Part shown: piece after piece, positions 13,882 to 21,310 of the stretch
Layout of the letters: each line of letters begins with the position of its first letter
Position numbering within the stretch: position 1 is the first letter of the stretch
Assembly (NCBI GenBank): GCA_902782905.1
Contig: CACZPB010000206.1
Coordinates: forward strand, 1-26,323
Direction of reading: 5' to 3'
Origin: an uncultured bacterium
Lineage (GTDB): Bacteria > Cyanobacteriota > Vampirovibrionia > Gastranaerophilales > Gastranaerophilaceae
DNA length: 26,323 nt
The notes under the pieces: model-generated
Database searches by the model: none
The model's input: only the letters and a program-made list of their open reading frames with translations
What the model was told of the DNA's origin: nothing
Translations under genes and position numbers: made by a program

Positions 13882-16602
13882 TTATTTTATTCTCTTAAGC
13901 GATGATAAGAAATTGAAATTAATAACATCCCCGTCTACTTTAGTCAAGAAAACCTGCGCTCTTTCTTCTCCGGTTTTGAGTACTGGAATTTGTGCAAGCT
14001 CGTTTGCGTAATAGTTGCTATCGTTTCTTGAGCTTACGGAAATTGTTTTTGCAAGAGCGTTTAGTGAAATATTTCTAAGAGCACCGGCGAAGCCTTTTCC
14101 TTTATCTGAGAATTTTGTATAAATTCGAAGCGTTGCATCGTTGTTGCTCAAATTGTATCTTCCAAAGATTAAAGTGGCAAGCTCAGGTGCAGTAGATTCA
14201 ATTTTCATGCGTTTAATGATGTTATCTTCAAGCTTCATCTCCCCGCTAATTTCATCAAATCTTCCCTCCGGTATGTTAACCAGATCCACTACCATTGATG
14301 GGCTAATCATTGCAAGAGGATTTCTGAACAGTGATGCTACTTTTAGGATGTATTCAACATAGCCTACTTGTTCAATTGTGCCGTCTTTTACGTTAAATTT
14401 TATATCTCCGTTGAGTTTCAAGCTTTTATCCGCATTGAGTTCAATCAGCCCCATTGCTTTTCCGCTTATTTGTCTTGGCAATCCCAATATTGCAGTTGCC
14501 ATAAGATTAGAATCAACATCCTTGACGCCCAATCTCATATAATAATTTCGGTCAACCAAATTTGCTTTAATTCTTAGAGTGGAAATTCCGCCTGCTATAT
14601 CAAATCTGTTGGATTGCAAGTTCATGACCCCGTTTCTATCAAGTGTCATATCCGCGTGAATATTCCCAAAATTAAGCTCTTTGTAAACACCCTTTATCAA
14701 GTCAAGGGTACATTTTTCAACAATAATTAACCCTTTTTGGAGCGGCGGCATCTCGGCAGTTTCAATATCTTTGACATCATTTATAACCACATTTTGTTCA
14801 TTCTGTTCTGTCTTAGGTGCTTCAAGAATTTTCTCTACATCAATATTATCTACTGTGAGATTTACATCCTTGACCACAATCGGCAATCTCAATTCATTTA
14901 GTATTTGTCCGTCAAAAGTATAGTTTGCGCGTCTGAATCTGCCTTCGGATTTTAGTACGATTTTATTACCGTTTGTGCTTATTTTGGCTGATTTCATAAA
15001 AACTCTCTGTGACGGAACTAAAACTTTATCGAAGTTGAAGTTGCCGTTCAAAACAGGGAATTTGCCATGATTATCTATATAAATTTTTCCTGAAACCATG
15101 CCTTTTTTAAATATTTCTTGGCAGGCAAGGAAGTTTAGAAATTCACTTGGGAGAGCTCTTGGCATATCAAGATTAAGGTCTAAAATTTTCATGTTATCTT
15201 GCATGTCAATATTTCCGTTGATGCTTACAAGCGGAGTCATTCCGCGCTTCAACTCATTGGTTATAAAATAATCAATTGTGTTTATTTTAAGTATGTTCTT
15301 AATTACACTCAAGTCGACTTTGAAGGCTGTTTTGTAATCTTTGAGAACCATTTGCTGTTCTCCGAATTTGAATCCCTCATTTTCTTTTAGAAGAAAATAC
15401 CATCTTATGTCACAAGAGCCGTTTTTGGATTCCAAAATTAACTTGGAATCTGCATCACCTATCAGTCCTATAGGTGAGCCTAGCATTTTGGTGAGGTAGT
15501 TTTTGAAGAAATCATTTGTTACAAATACATCAGATACTAATTTTGTATCGCATGTCTTCTGATAATCTTTTGTGCTGCCTTCCATTTTTAAAGTATTTGA
15601 TACCTTTTCGTTATAGTATCCTTCAAAACCCTTGAACTCAATATCCGAATTCCCTATATCTATACTGCCTTTTGTAACTCTAATCGGCATATTAAGAAGC
15701 GGTAAGAGTTCAAATGTTACGTTATTAACATTGATTTTGCCTTCTGTTATATTTTTTGCCAGTCTCAAGTCAAAATCGACACGCCCGTCTATATTCCCAA
15801 TCGGCGCAAGGAGTTCTCTGCCGTTTGCAATAAACATATTTGATTTAACGATGTTTCCAATGTCAGCAGCATTAAAGTTTTTGGCAGAGATTTTGAACTC
15901 ACCGTTTCGCTTGTTGTCCATATATGCGTTTATGACAATCTTGGAATTATCAATTTCAATAGGGAAATTTACTATATATGCAGCATGATTTTCCATATAA
16001 AGTCTATTCATATCGTTAGCTGATACAGAAACTTTATAGTTATCACGCGTCATATCAAAATCAAAGTCAAAATGCAGATACTTTCTGTCTTGAGTTCTGT
16101 CAAAAATCATGTGTTTTGCGCTAAAATTTAGGTCATAATTTGGCGCATTGTATATAATTTTGCAATTTTTTACACCCATTAATACGTTATAAAAATCTAA
16201 AAATATCAGCGATTTTTTCTTCGGCTTTTTTTCTTTTTGTTCCGGAACTATTGTCATTAAATCATCAACATCTGCAAATATCGAAGACGCAAGCAATTTT
16301 TTAACAATGATTTTTCTTTGAAGAATAGGGCGCAGAGAAAATAGGGTATCAATATCAGTAAGAGAAAGAATATTTTTCCCATCTTTGTCTATGGCTAGTT
16401 TTTTAACTGTAAATGCAATTGATGTGCCTGTTTTTAGTTTTGGCTCAATGATTGTTATATCTGCGTTTAAAACTTTTTTCGCTTGTTTTTGTACAAAATT
16501 AATTATTTGTTGGTTTGAAACAGCAGCCGGTATAAGCCATTTGTAAGAAACAGCAAACAGTGCAAATAATGTTATAAATATGTATAAAGCCAACTTCTTC
16601 AT
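13882..16602 (-). CDS. AsmA-like envelope protein
   Basis: This 906-residue protein has a single N-terminal hydrophobic helix (about residues 4-24) preceded by KK, then a long beta-rich extracytoplasmic region. The N-terminal pattern ('INFVQKQAKKVLNADITI', 'LSLTDIDTLFSLRPIL') and the C-terminal region ('ISGKAMGLIELNADKSL', 'GEMKLEDNIIKRMKI', 'FAGALRNISLNAL') resemble AsmA/TamB-type proteins. These are thought to bridge inner and outer membranes and carry phospholipid, or to assist outer-membrane assembly. Its presence implies a diderm envelope. The assignment rests on overall architecture rather than a catalytic motif. Its ATG is 22 bases after the ABC permease stop, but it has its own extended -10 in that gap. 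Confidence 0.75.
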   Translation of the reverse strand: MKKLALYIFITLFALFAVSYKWLIPAAVSNQQIINFVQKQAKKVLNADITIIEPKLKTGTSIAFTVKKLAIDKDGKNILSLTDIDTLFSLRPILQRKIIVKKLLASSIFADVDDLMTIVPEQKEKKPKKKSLIFLDFYNVLMGVKNCKIIYNAPNYDLNFSAKHMIFDRTQDRKYLHFDFDFDMTRDNYKVSVSANDMNRLYMENHAAYIVNFPIEIDNSKIVINAYMDNKRNGEFKISAKNFNAADIGNIVKSNMFIANGRELLAPIGNIDGRVDFDLRLAKNITEGKINVNNVTFELLPLLNMPIRVTKGSIDIGNSDIEFKGFEGYYNEKVSNTLKMEGSTKDYQKTCDTKLVSDVFVTNDFFKNYLTKMLGSPIGLIGDADSKLILESKNGSCDIRWYFLLKENEGFKFGEQQMVLKDYKTAFKVDLSVIKNILKINTIDYFITNELKRGMTPLVSINGNIDMQDNMKILDLNLDMPRALPSEFLNFLACQEIFKKGMVSGKIYIDNHGKFPVLNGNFNFDKVLVPSQRVFMKSAKISTNGNKIVLKSEGRFRRANYTFDGQILNELRLPIVVKDVNLTVDNIDVEKILEAPKTEQNEQNVVINDVKDIETAEMPPLQKGLIIVEKCTLDLIKGVYKELNFGNIHADMTLDRNGVMNLQSNRFDIAGGISTLRIKANLVDRNYYMRLGVKDVDSNLMATAILGLPRQISGKAMGLIELNADKSLKLNGDIKFNVKDGTIEQVGYVEYILKVASLFRNPLAMISPSMVVDLVNIPEGRFDEISGEMKLEDNIIKRMKIESTAPELATLIFGRYNLSNNDATLRIYTKFSDKGKGFAGALRNISLNALAKTISVSSRNDSNYYANELAQIPVLKTGEERAQVFLTKVDGDVINFNFLSSLKRIK

Positions 16603-16609
16603 AACAAGA

Positions 16610-16618
16610 ATTATACCA
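16610..16618 (-). promoter_or_regulatory. Extended -10 promoter, near-leaderless, of the AsmA-like gene
   Basis: On the minus strand: TG, one base, TATAAT (16615-16610), with 7 bases before the ATG at 16602. The expected +1 is at or one base before the start codon, and there is no Shine-Dalgarno. Confidence 0.6.
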
Positions 16619-16624
16619 TGATTG

Positions 16625-17473
16625 TCAGTTTTTTAAATTTTTTGAAGATAACAATTTTTGAATAAGTGCCAGCAAAAATATTATTGCAAACAGAATATAA
16701 GCAAGTGCGCACGATTTTCCGATATCAAAATATTCAAATGCGTATTTATAAATTGAATAAACTATTACGTTTGTGCTGTCCTGAGGACCTCCGGAGGTCA
16801 TTACGTAGATTAGGTCAAACACTTGAAAAGATGATATTGCAGTTACAAGGGTTACAAAATATATTGTAGGCTTAAGAAGTGGTATTGTAATGTTGAAAAA
16901 AGTTTGGCTTGAGCTTGCTCCGTCTATTTTTGCTGCTTCGTAGACGCTGTTATCTATAGAGGAAAACCCTGTAAGGAAAAGTACGATATTGTATCCCACA
17001 AGTTTCCACACCGAAACGAAAATTAATACCGGCATGGCAAGGTGTGTGTCAAAAAGCCAAGTATAGTGTGTTTTTAAAAGGGTATTAACTCCTCCTATGT
17101 TTGGGTCAAAAATCCACCCCCAGACAATTGCAATAACGACAGCCGGTGTTATAAAAGGAAGGAAATACATTGTTTTAAAAGCTTCACTTCCGCGGATTTT
17201 TGTATTAAGAGCAGCGGCAATTAAAAGTGGTATAATTACGGCAAAAATTGTCGTTGAGATTGCGTAAACAAAAGTGTTGACAAGAATTTGAGAAAATTCA
17301 CCTTCTGAAAGCACTGCTCTGTAATTATCAAGACCTGCAAATTTTATTTCATTCAACAAATCCCACTCTGTAAAGCTTAGTGCAAAAGAGCAGAATATTG
17401 GAATTACAATGAATATAAACGTACCAACAAGCGCAGGAAGTACAAAAATTAATCCGTTTTTTTCTTTATTCAT
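16625..17473 (-). CDS. Carbohydrate ABC transporter permease (MalF/UgpA type)
   Basis: This 282-residue integral membrane protein has about six hydrophobic helices, the first at residues 8-30. It carries the binding-protein-dependent permease EAA loop 'YEAAKIDGASSSQTFF' followed by 'ITIPLLKPTIYF', which contacts the ATPase. Its length and 'FVLPALVGTFIFIVIPIF' start match MalF/UgpA/LacF-type sugar permeases. No partner permease (MalG type), binding protein or ATPase is encoded in the window. It must pair with proteins encoded elsewhere, an arrangement also known for scattered cyanobacterial sugar transporter genes. The substrate cannot be inferred. It is divergent from the phosphomannomutase gene with a 96-base shared control region. 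Confidence 0.92.
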   Translation of the reverse strand: MNKEKNGLIFVLPALVGTFIFIVIPIFCSFALSFTEWDLLNEIKFAGLDNYRAVLSEGEFSQILVNTFVYAISTTIFAVIIPLLIAAALNTKIRGSEAFKTMYFLPFITPAVVIAIVWGWIFDPNIGGVNTLLKTHYTWLFDTHLAMPVLIFVSVWKLVGYNIVLFLTGFSSIDNSVYEAAKIDGASSSQTFFNITIPLLKPTIYFVTLVTAISSFQVFDLIYVMTSGGPQDSTNVIVYSIYKYAFEYFDIGKSCALAYILFAIIFLLALIQKLLSSKNLKN

Positions 17474-17479
17474 GTTATG

Positions 17480-17485
17480 ATTATA
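17480..17485 (-). promoter_or_regulatory. -10 element giving a leaderless permease mRNA
   Basis: On the minus strand, TATAAT at 17485-17480, then exactly 6 bases to the ATG at 17473. No Shine-Dalgarno is present. A plus-strand TATACT (17482-17487) overlaps it and could serve the divergent phosphomannomutase gene. Confidence 0.55.
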
Positions 17486-17524
17486 CTATAAAGACCCTTC
17501 GCTAAACATAGTGGTAGGGATAAA

Positions 17525-17572
17525 GAGGTAAATTAAGGGGTAAATTAAGAGGTAAATAACGGGGTAAACATG
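17525..17572 (+). repeat. Four 12-bp tandem units with SD-like cores ending in the start codon
   Basis: The units are gaggtaaattaa (17525-17536), ggggtaaattaa (17537-17548), gaggtaaataac (17549-17560) and ggggtaaacatg (17561-17572). The last unit contains the ATG at 17570. Each begins with a G-rich RGGG/GAGG core of Shine-Dalgarno character, so the start codon has one proper ribosome site and three upstream look-alikes at 12-base spacing. A degenerate fifth unit may precede at 17513-17524. Confidence 0.8.
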
Positions 17573-19054
17573 CTAAACACATCAGCTTTTGGGAAAAATG
17601 ATATAAGAGGAATTTATGGCGAGGATATAACGGAGGAGTTATTTTATTATACAGGCAGAGGTTTTGTGCAGTATTTAAAAAAACATGCTGACAGAAAAAC
17701 TTCTGAAATTTGGATTACGGTTTGTCGTGATGCAAGACTTCATTCGCCTTCGCTTTCAAAGGCTTTAATAGATGGCGTTCGCTCTTGCGGTGCTAATGTT
17801 GTGGATTTGGGTTTGGCACCAACTCCTATAGGATATTACTCAGAAGCGGCAGGAGTTCCTGCTGAGGTTACCAAGTTTCTTCCCGTAACAGGAGCTTTAA
17901 TTATTACAGCAAGTCATAATCCGAGTCAATATAACGGTTTGAAGATGACATTTGCAAGACAAACGCTGGGCGAGGAGCAAATTAAAGAGGTCAAGGATTT
18001 AACGGAAGAAGAATACAAGCTCGCTATTCCGCCTGTAGCCGGAGGGATTTTGGCTGAATATGATTTGATAAATGATTATATAGAAGATATGAAAAATCGT
18101 TTTGGCAGAATTGGTGAAGGCATAAAAGTTGTTGTTGATTCGGCAAACGGAACAGGAGGGGTTGTCGGTCCGAAATTGTATAGAGCATTGGGCTGCGAAG
18201 TTGTAGAACTCTATTCAATGCCTGATGGAAGATTTCCTCACCACCACCCGAATCCGAGTGATGAAAAGACTCTTAAGGATATTAAGCATGCTGTTGTTGC
18301 AAATAGAGCAGATATAGGTATCGCTTTTGACGGTGACAGTGACAGGATTGGTGTTATTGACTCAGAAGGCAATTCTATGACCGGTGACAAGCTGCTTTTA
18401 ATTTATTCTGAAGATATTATAAAAGAGTATAACCAAAAAGGTATCAAACCGTTTATAGTATCTGAAGTTAAGTGTTCACAAGTATTATACGATACAATTA
18501 ACAATAACGGCGGTGTTGCAGTAATGTGCAAAACCGGTCACGGTTATATTAAGGCAAAAATGCGTGAAACAGGTGCTGTGCTTGCAGGTGAGATGAGCGG
18601 GCATACATTCTTTAAGGACAGATATTACGGTTTTGATGATGCAATGTATGCAGGTTGCAGAATCATAGAGATTCTTGCTAACAGAAAGAAACAGAACCCC
18701 GCTTTCAGGATTTCAGACATGCTAAAACCGTTTGAAGCCGTTTATTCATCTTCAGAAGTAAGACTTCCTTGTCCGAATTCTTTGAAGAAAACGACATTGG
18801 AAGGATTCAAGAAAGTTATAGACAAAAATCCTGAGTTCTTTGGTACAAAGATTAAAGATATTATAACGTTAGATGGCATGCGTATTGTGTTTGACTCTCC
18901 GGGAGGATTTGCATTAATAAGACAAAGCAATACAGAACCTGTATTCACTTTAAGATTTGAAGCAGACTGCAAGGAAAATGCGCAAAAATATGAAGAGTTA
19001 ATGGTGGAAAAGCTTTTAGAAATTATTAGAGAAGCTTCAAAAGCTGCGGTTTAA
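17570..19054 (+). CDS. Phosphomannomutase/phosphoglucomutase (alpha-D-phosphohexomutase)
   Basis: The 494-residue protein has all four active-site regions of the family. These are the phosphoserine loop 'ITASHNPSQYNGLK', the metal loop 'AFDGDSDRIG', the sugar-specificity loop 'AGEMSGHTFF', and the phosphate-binding loop 'RQSNTEPVFTLRFEA'. The domain order and the 'FGKNDIRGIYG' start match the ManB/AlgC group, which interconverts hexose 6- and 1-phosphates in the cytoplasm to feed GDP-mannose or UDP-glucose synthesis. That fits the surface-glycan genes on both sides. The GEMSGH loop is usual for mannose/glucose dual specificity. Translation starts at an ATG preceded by GGGG in a 12-bp tandem array. 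The stop overlaps the kinase stop inside a hairpin. Confidence 0.95.
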   Translation: MLNTSAFGKNDIRGIYGEDITEELFYYTGRGFVQYLKKHADRKTSEIWITVCRDARLHSPSLSKALIDGVRSCGANVVDLGLAPTPIGYYSEAAGVPAEVTKFLPVTGALIITASHNPSQYNGLKMTFARQTLGEEQIKEVKDLTEEEYKLAIPPVAGGILAEYDLINDYIEDMKNRFGRIGEGIKVVVDSANGTGGVVGPKLYRALGCEVVELYSMPDGRFPHHHPNPSDEKTLKDIKHAVVANRADIGIAFDGDSDRIGVIDSEGNSMTGDKLLLIYSEDIIKEYNQKGIKPFIVSEVKCSQVLYDTINNNGGVAVMCKTGHGYIKAKMRETGAVLAGEMSGHTFFKDRYYGFDDAMYAGCRIIEILANRKKQNPAFRISDMLKPFEAVYSSSEVRLPCPNSLKKTTLEGFKKVIDKNPEFFGTKIKDIITLDGMRIVFDSPGGFALIRQSNTEPVFTLRFEADCKENAQKYEELMVEKLLEIIREASKAAV

Positions 19055-19065
19055 AACTGAACCGC
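19046..19065. terminator. Convergent hairpin terminator spanning both stop codons
   Basis: Arms 19046-19053 and 19058-19065 (core gcggtt / aaccgc, with a G-T wobble next to the loop) enclose a 4-base loop. On the plus strand a T/C-rich run follows (19066-19079), typical of an intrinsic terminator. On the minus strand a shorter agctttt follows. The arms encode the last codons of the two convergent genes. Confidence 0.65.
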
Positions 19066-19815
19066 TCTTTCCTTTTTGTTTGTTTTATTTGGAATTTTGA
19101 AGCCAAATACATTTCTGTTATCAAGAAAACTTTCCACAAAAATTTTTCCCTCGTGTGCTTCTATTATTTTCTTGGAAGCATATAGCCCGAGCCCAACACC
19201 AAGAGCTTTGTTTTTTTGTGCAAAAGAAACGTACCTTGCAAATATTTTGCGTCTTTTTTCATCATCCAAATAAGGACTGTGATTTTCAAATTTAAAGCAG
19301 ATATATTTTTCATCATTATAAACGGATGTTATGATTGCGCTGTTTTTATCTGCATATTTAATGCCATTAGAGAGCAAATTCATAACCACTCTTTTTAGCT
19401 GTACTCTGTCACCTGTTGCCGTGCCATTATCAGCTTCGTTATGAAAAATAATATTCACTCCTTTTTCTTTGGCAATATAAATCATTTCCTCTATGCACTC
19501 AATAGCAAGTTCAGGTATAGAGACCATATCATTTGAAAGTTTTATAGTACCTTCATCCTCTCTGTAAGTAAATAACAATGAGCCCAGCATAGCGTACATA
19601 TATTTACAGGAGCCTAAGAGCATTTCTAACACTTCTTGCTGCTGGGGAAGTGTTTTGCCAAATTTCCCTTTGATGAATAATTCTAATGCTCTTATTTGTG
19701 CAATTGTAGGATTTTTCAAATCGTGGCTTATGGAAGCCACAAATGTTTCGCGCTGAGCCTCCAAACTCATACTGTCCTTTGTTTCCAAGGAACTCTCGTT
19801 TTTTGATGTTTCCAT
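19051..19815 (-). CDS. Soluble orphan histidine kinase (HisKA-HATPase)
   Basis: The 254-residue protein has no membrane helix and no recognisable sensor domain; only about 25 residues precede the kinase core. The H-box is 'FVASISHDLKNPT' (phospho-His), the N-box 'MNLLSNGIKYA', the F-box 'IFARYV', and G2 'GLGLYASKKIIEAHEG'. The G1 box, normally DxGxG, reads 'FENHSPYL', so the usual Asp and glycines that hold adenine are missing. The H-, N- and G2 boxes are intact, so phosphorylation is still plausible. No response regulator is encoded here. It probably receives its signal through a partner protein. GAGG lies 5 bases before the ATG. Its stop shares TTAA with the convergent mutase. Confidence 0.88.
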   Translation of the reverse strand: METSKNESSLETKDSMSLEAQRETFVASISHDLKNPTIAQIRALELFIKGKFGKTLPQQQEVLEMLLGSCKYMYAMLGSLLFTYREDEGTIKLSNDMVSIPELAIECIEEMIYIAKEKGVNIIFHNEADNGTATGDRVQLKRVVMNLLSNGIKYADKNSAIITSVYNDEKYICFKFENHSPYLDDEKRRKIFARYVSFAQKNKALGVGLGLYASKKIIEAHEGKIFVESFLDNRNVFGFKIPNKTNKKERAVQF

Positions 19816-19890
19816 TTTTCCTCGAAATATTTTTTAACCTTTATAAAAATGCTATAATAAAGATTTTTAAGAAAAAATTAACCGATTAGG

Positions 19891-20625
19891 CTATGTTTTG
19901 GAACTAATTTTTATGTATATGGGGTTATAAGTGAGTGTTGGTTTGCCGGAACAAAAATTGTTATATCCGTCTTCAAACTCCGAGAGATTTTTTTTCGTCC
20001 AGACTTCTGTTGTTATGGCGTTTACTCCGGTGCTTTGAATGTGCTTTAGTACATCTTTTGGTGATTTGAATGCCATTATGCGAACTTCTTCTTCTATAGT
20101 TGTTTCAAAATCCTTGAACATCTCTATAAGTTCATTTTTTGAATAATATTTTAGAGTTTTTCCTAAAACATAAAAAATTTCTCTAAAGTTTTCATTTCCG
20201 AAAATTGAAAATAATAAAATACCGTCAGTTTTTAGTTTGGAAATTAGTTTTTTTATAAAACCTTCAAAATCTTCTATCCATTGAATTGAAGCGTTTGAAA
20301 TTATTAAGTCAAACTTTTTATCTGTTTCTACAAGAAGTTTTTCTATGTCACCTTCAATAAATTTTATATCGGGATTTATTTTAGAAATGTAGTTGCCGCA
20401 ATCAGCGACAATATCATTTGCTATATATTTTTCAAAATCACATTTTTGAGAAACAATCTTTGTCAAAAGACCTGTACCGCAGCCGATTTCAAGGATATTT
20501 TTGAAATCTGATTTTCCGGATAATAATGAGACAAGCTTTTCTGCCATTTGTTTTTGAATTTTAGCATTTTCATCATAGATTTTTAATTTTCTGCCAAAAC
20601 GTTTTTGTATGAGAGCCTTATCCAT
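19891..20625 (-). CDS. bioC: Malonyl-[ACP] O-methyltransferase BioC
   Basis: This 244-residue class I SAM-dependent methyltransferase has motif I 'ILEIGCGTGLLT', an acidic 'IEGDIEKL' region, and the BioC-typical 'LIISNASIQWIEDFEGF' followed by 'ILLFSIFGNENF'. BioC methylates the free carboxyl of malonyl-ACP (or CoA) so the fatty-acid enzymes can extend it to a pimeloyl ester for biotin. The assignment is reinforced by the overlapping upstream BioG gene (8 bases, 20618-20625), which removes the methyl ester. The N-terminal 'IQKRFGRKLKIYDENAKIQ' is also characteristic. The later biotin genes (bioF, A, D, B) are not in the window. Confidence 0.9.
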   Translation of the reverse strand: MDKALIQKRFGRKLKIYDENAKIQKQMAEKLVSLLSGKSDFKNILEIGCGTGLLTKIVSQKCDFEKYIANDIVADCGNYISKINPDIKFIEGDIEKLLVETDKKFDLIISNASIQWIEDFEGFIKKLISKLKTDGILLFSIFGNENFREIFYVLGKTLKYYSKNELIEMFKDFETTIEEEVRIMAFKSPKDVLKHIQSTGVNAITTEVWTKKNLSEFEDGYNNFCSGKPTLTYNPIYIKISSKT

Positions 20626-21235
20626 AAATTATCTCACTCCAATTATGATAGAGGTTAAAAGGAGAATGCCCGCTTCTTATGTTTGGCTTTATTCCCCAAT
20701 AGTTTGATTGATTTTTTGTAGGGATAATTTTATCGTCGTCAGACAAAATCACTTTGTCATATTTGAAATCAAAATTGGAGGTATATTCTTTGAGAGCAGC
20801 AAGCTCTGATTTTTGATTTTCGTATTCCCTTTGTATTTCAGGCAGTTTATAATTTTTGTTAAACATTGATTTTAAGAATTTTTGTGCGCCTCTGGGATTG
20901 TAATTTTTAAGAGTCAAATCATAAATCCTCAGAGGAATTCCATACTCATTATCAATAGGCTTCAGCGTTCCGTTTATTGCGACTTTGTATGTATAATTGA
21001 TGTCAAATAAAGTAGCTATCATTACTCCCATAGACCATGCTATAAGATATTTTTGTTTATATTTTTCTAAAACGGAAAAATCGAAATCTGTTTCAAGGGT
21101 GTTGTAATCGTAAAACATTAAAATGTCAAAATTTCTTGGATGAAGGTGTGATACAACTCCTTCATCTACTCCCCAGCCGTTAAAAAATATTACTAATTTT
21201 TTGTTATTCTTATAATTAAGCCATTTATATTTCAT
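20618..21235 (-). CDS. bioG: Pimeloyl-[ACP] methyl ester esterase BioG (DUF452)
   Basis: The 205-residue alpha/beta hydrolase is of the DUF452/BioG family. The nucleophile motif is 'AWSMGV', as is usual for BioG in place of full GxSxG. An oxyanion-side 'FFNGWGVDEG' lies near the N-terminus and the catalytic His is in 'RSGHSPF' near the C-terminus. It hydrolyses the methyl ester of pimeloyl-ACP to end chain elongation in biotin synthesis and replaces BioH. It precedes and overlaps bioC by 8 bases, the classic pairing. The start lacks a Shine-Dalgarno but has an extended -10 six bases upstream. Confidence 0.9.
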   Translation of the reverse strand: MKYKWLNYKNNKKLVIFFNGWGVDEGVVSHLHPRNFDILMFYDYNTLETDFDFSVLEKYKQKYLIAWSMGVMIATLFDINYTYKVAINGTLKPIDNEYGIPLRIYDLTLKNYNPRGAQKFLKSMFNKNYKLPEIQREYENQKSELAALKEYTSNFDFKYDKVILSDDDKIIPTKNQSNYWGIKPNIRSGHSPFNLYHNWSEIIYG

Positions 21236-21241
21236 AAACTA

Positions 21242-21250
21242 ATTTTAGCA
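21242..21250 (-). promoter_or_regulatory. Extended -10 promoter giving leaderless bioG mRNA
   Basis: On the minus strand: TG, one base, TAAAAT (21247-21242), then 6 bases to the ATG at 21235. A weak TTAATA -35 lies at 21270-21265 with a 17-base spacer. There is no Shine-Dalgarno. Confidence 0.55.
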
Positions 21251-21274
21251 CGAATGTAACATTTTATTAACATA

Positions 21275-21304
21275 CTGACAAAAATTTTTATTACCGGTTA
21301 TTGT
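21275..21304 (+). promoter_or_regulatory. Promoter giving a leaderless HNH-protein mRNA
   Basis: CTGACA (21275-21280), 18 bases, TATTGT (21299-21304), then exactly 6 bases to the ATG at 21311. There is no Shine-Dalgarno. It lies back to back with the bioG promoter in a 75-base gap. Confidence 0.55.
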
Positions 21305-21310
21305 AATAGT

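Noticed and set aside
19850..19858. Plus-strand extended -10 (TGCTATAAT) that could drive RNA antisense to bioC
   Set aside because: There is no -35 and no plus-strand gene for 1.4 kb. One such match is expected by chance in sequence this AT-rich.
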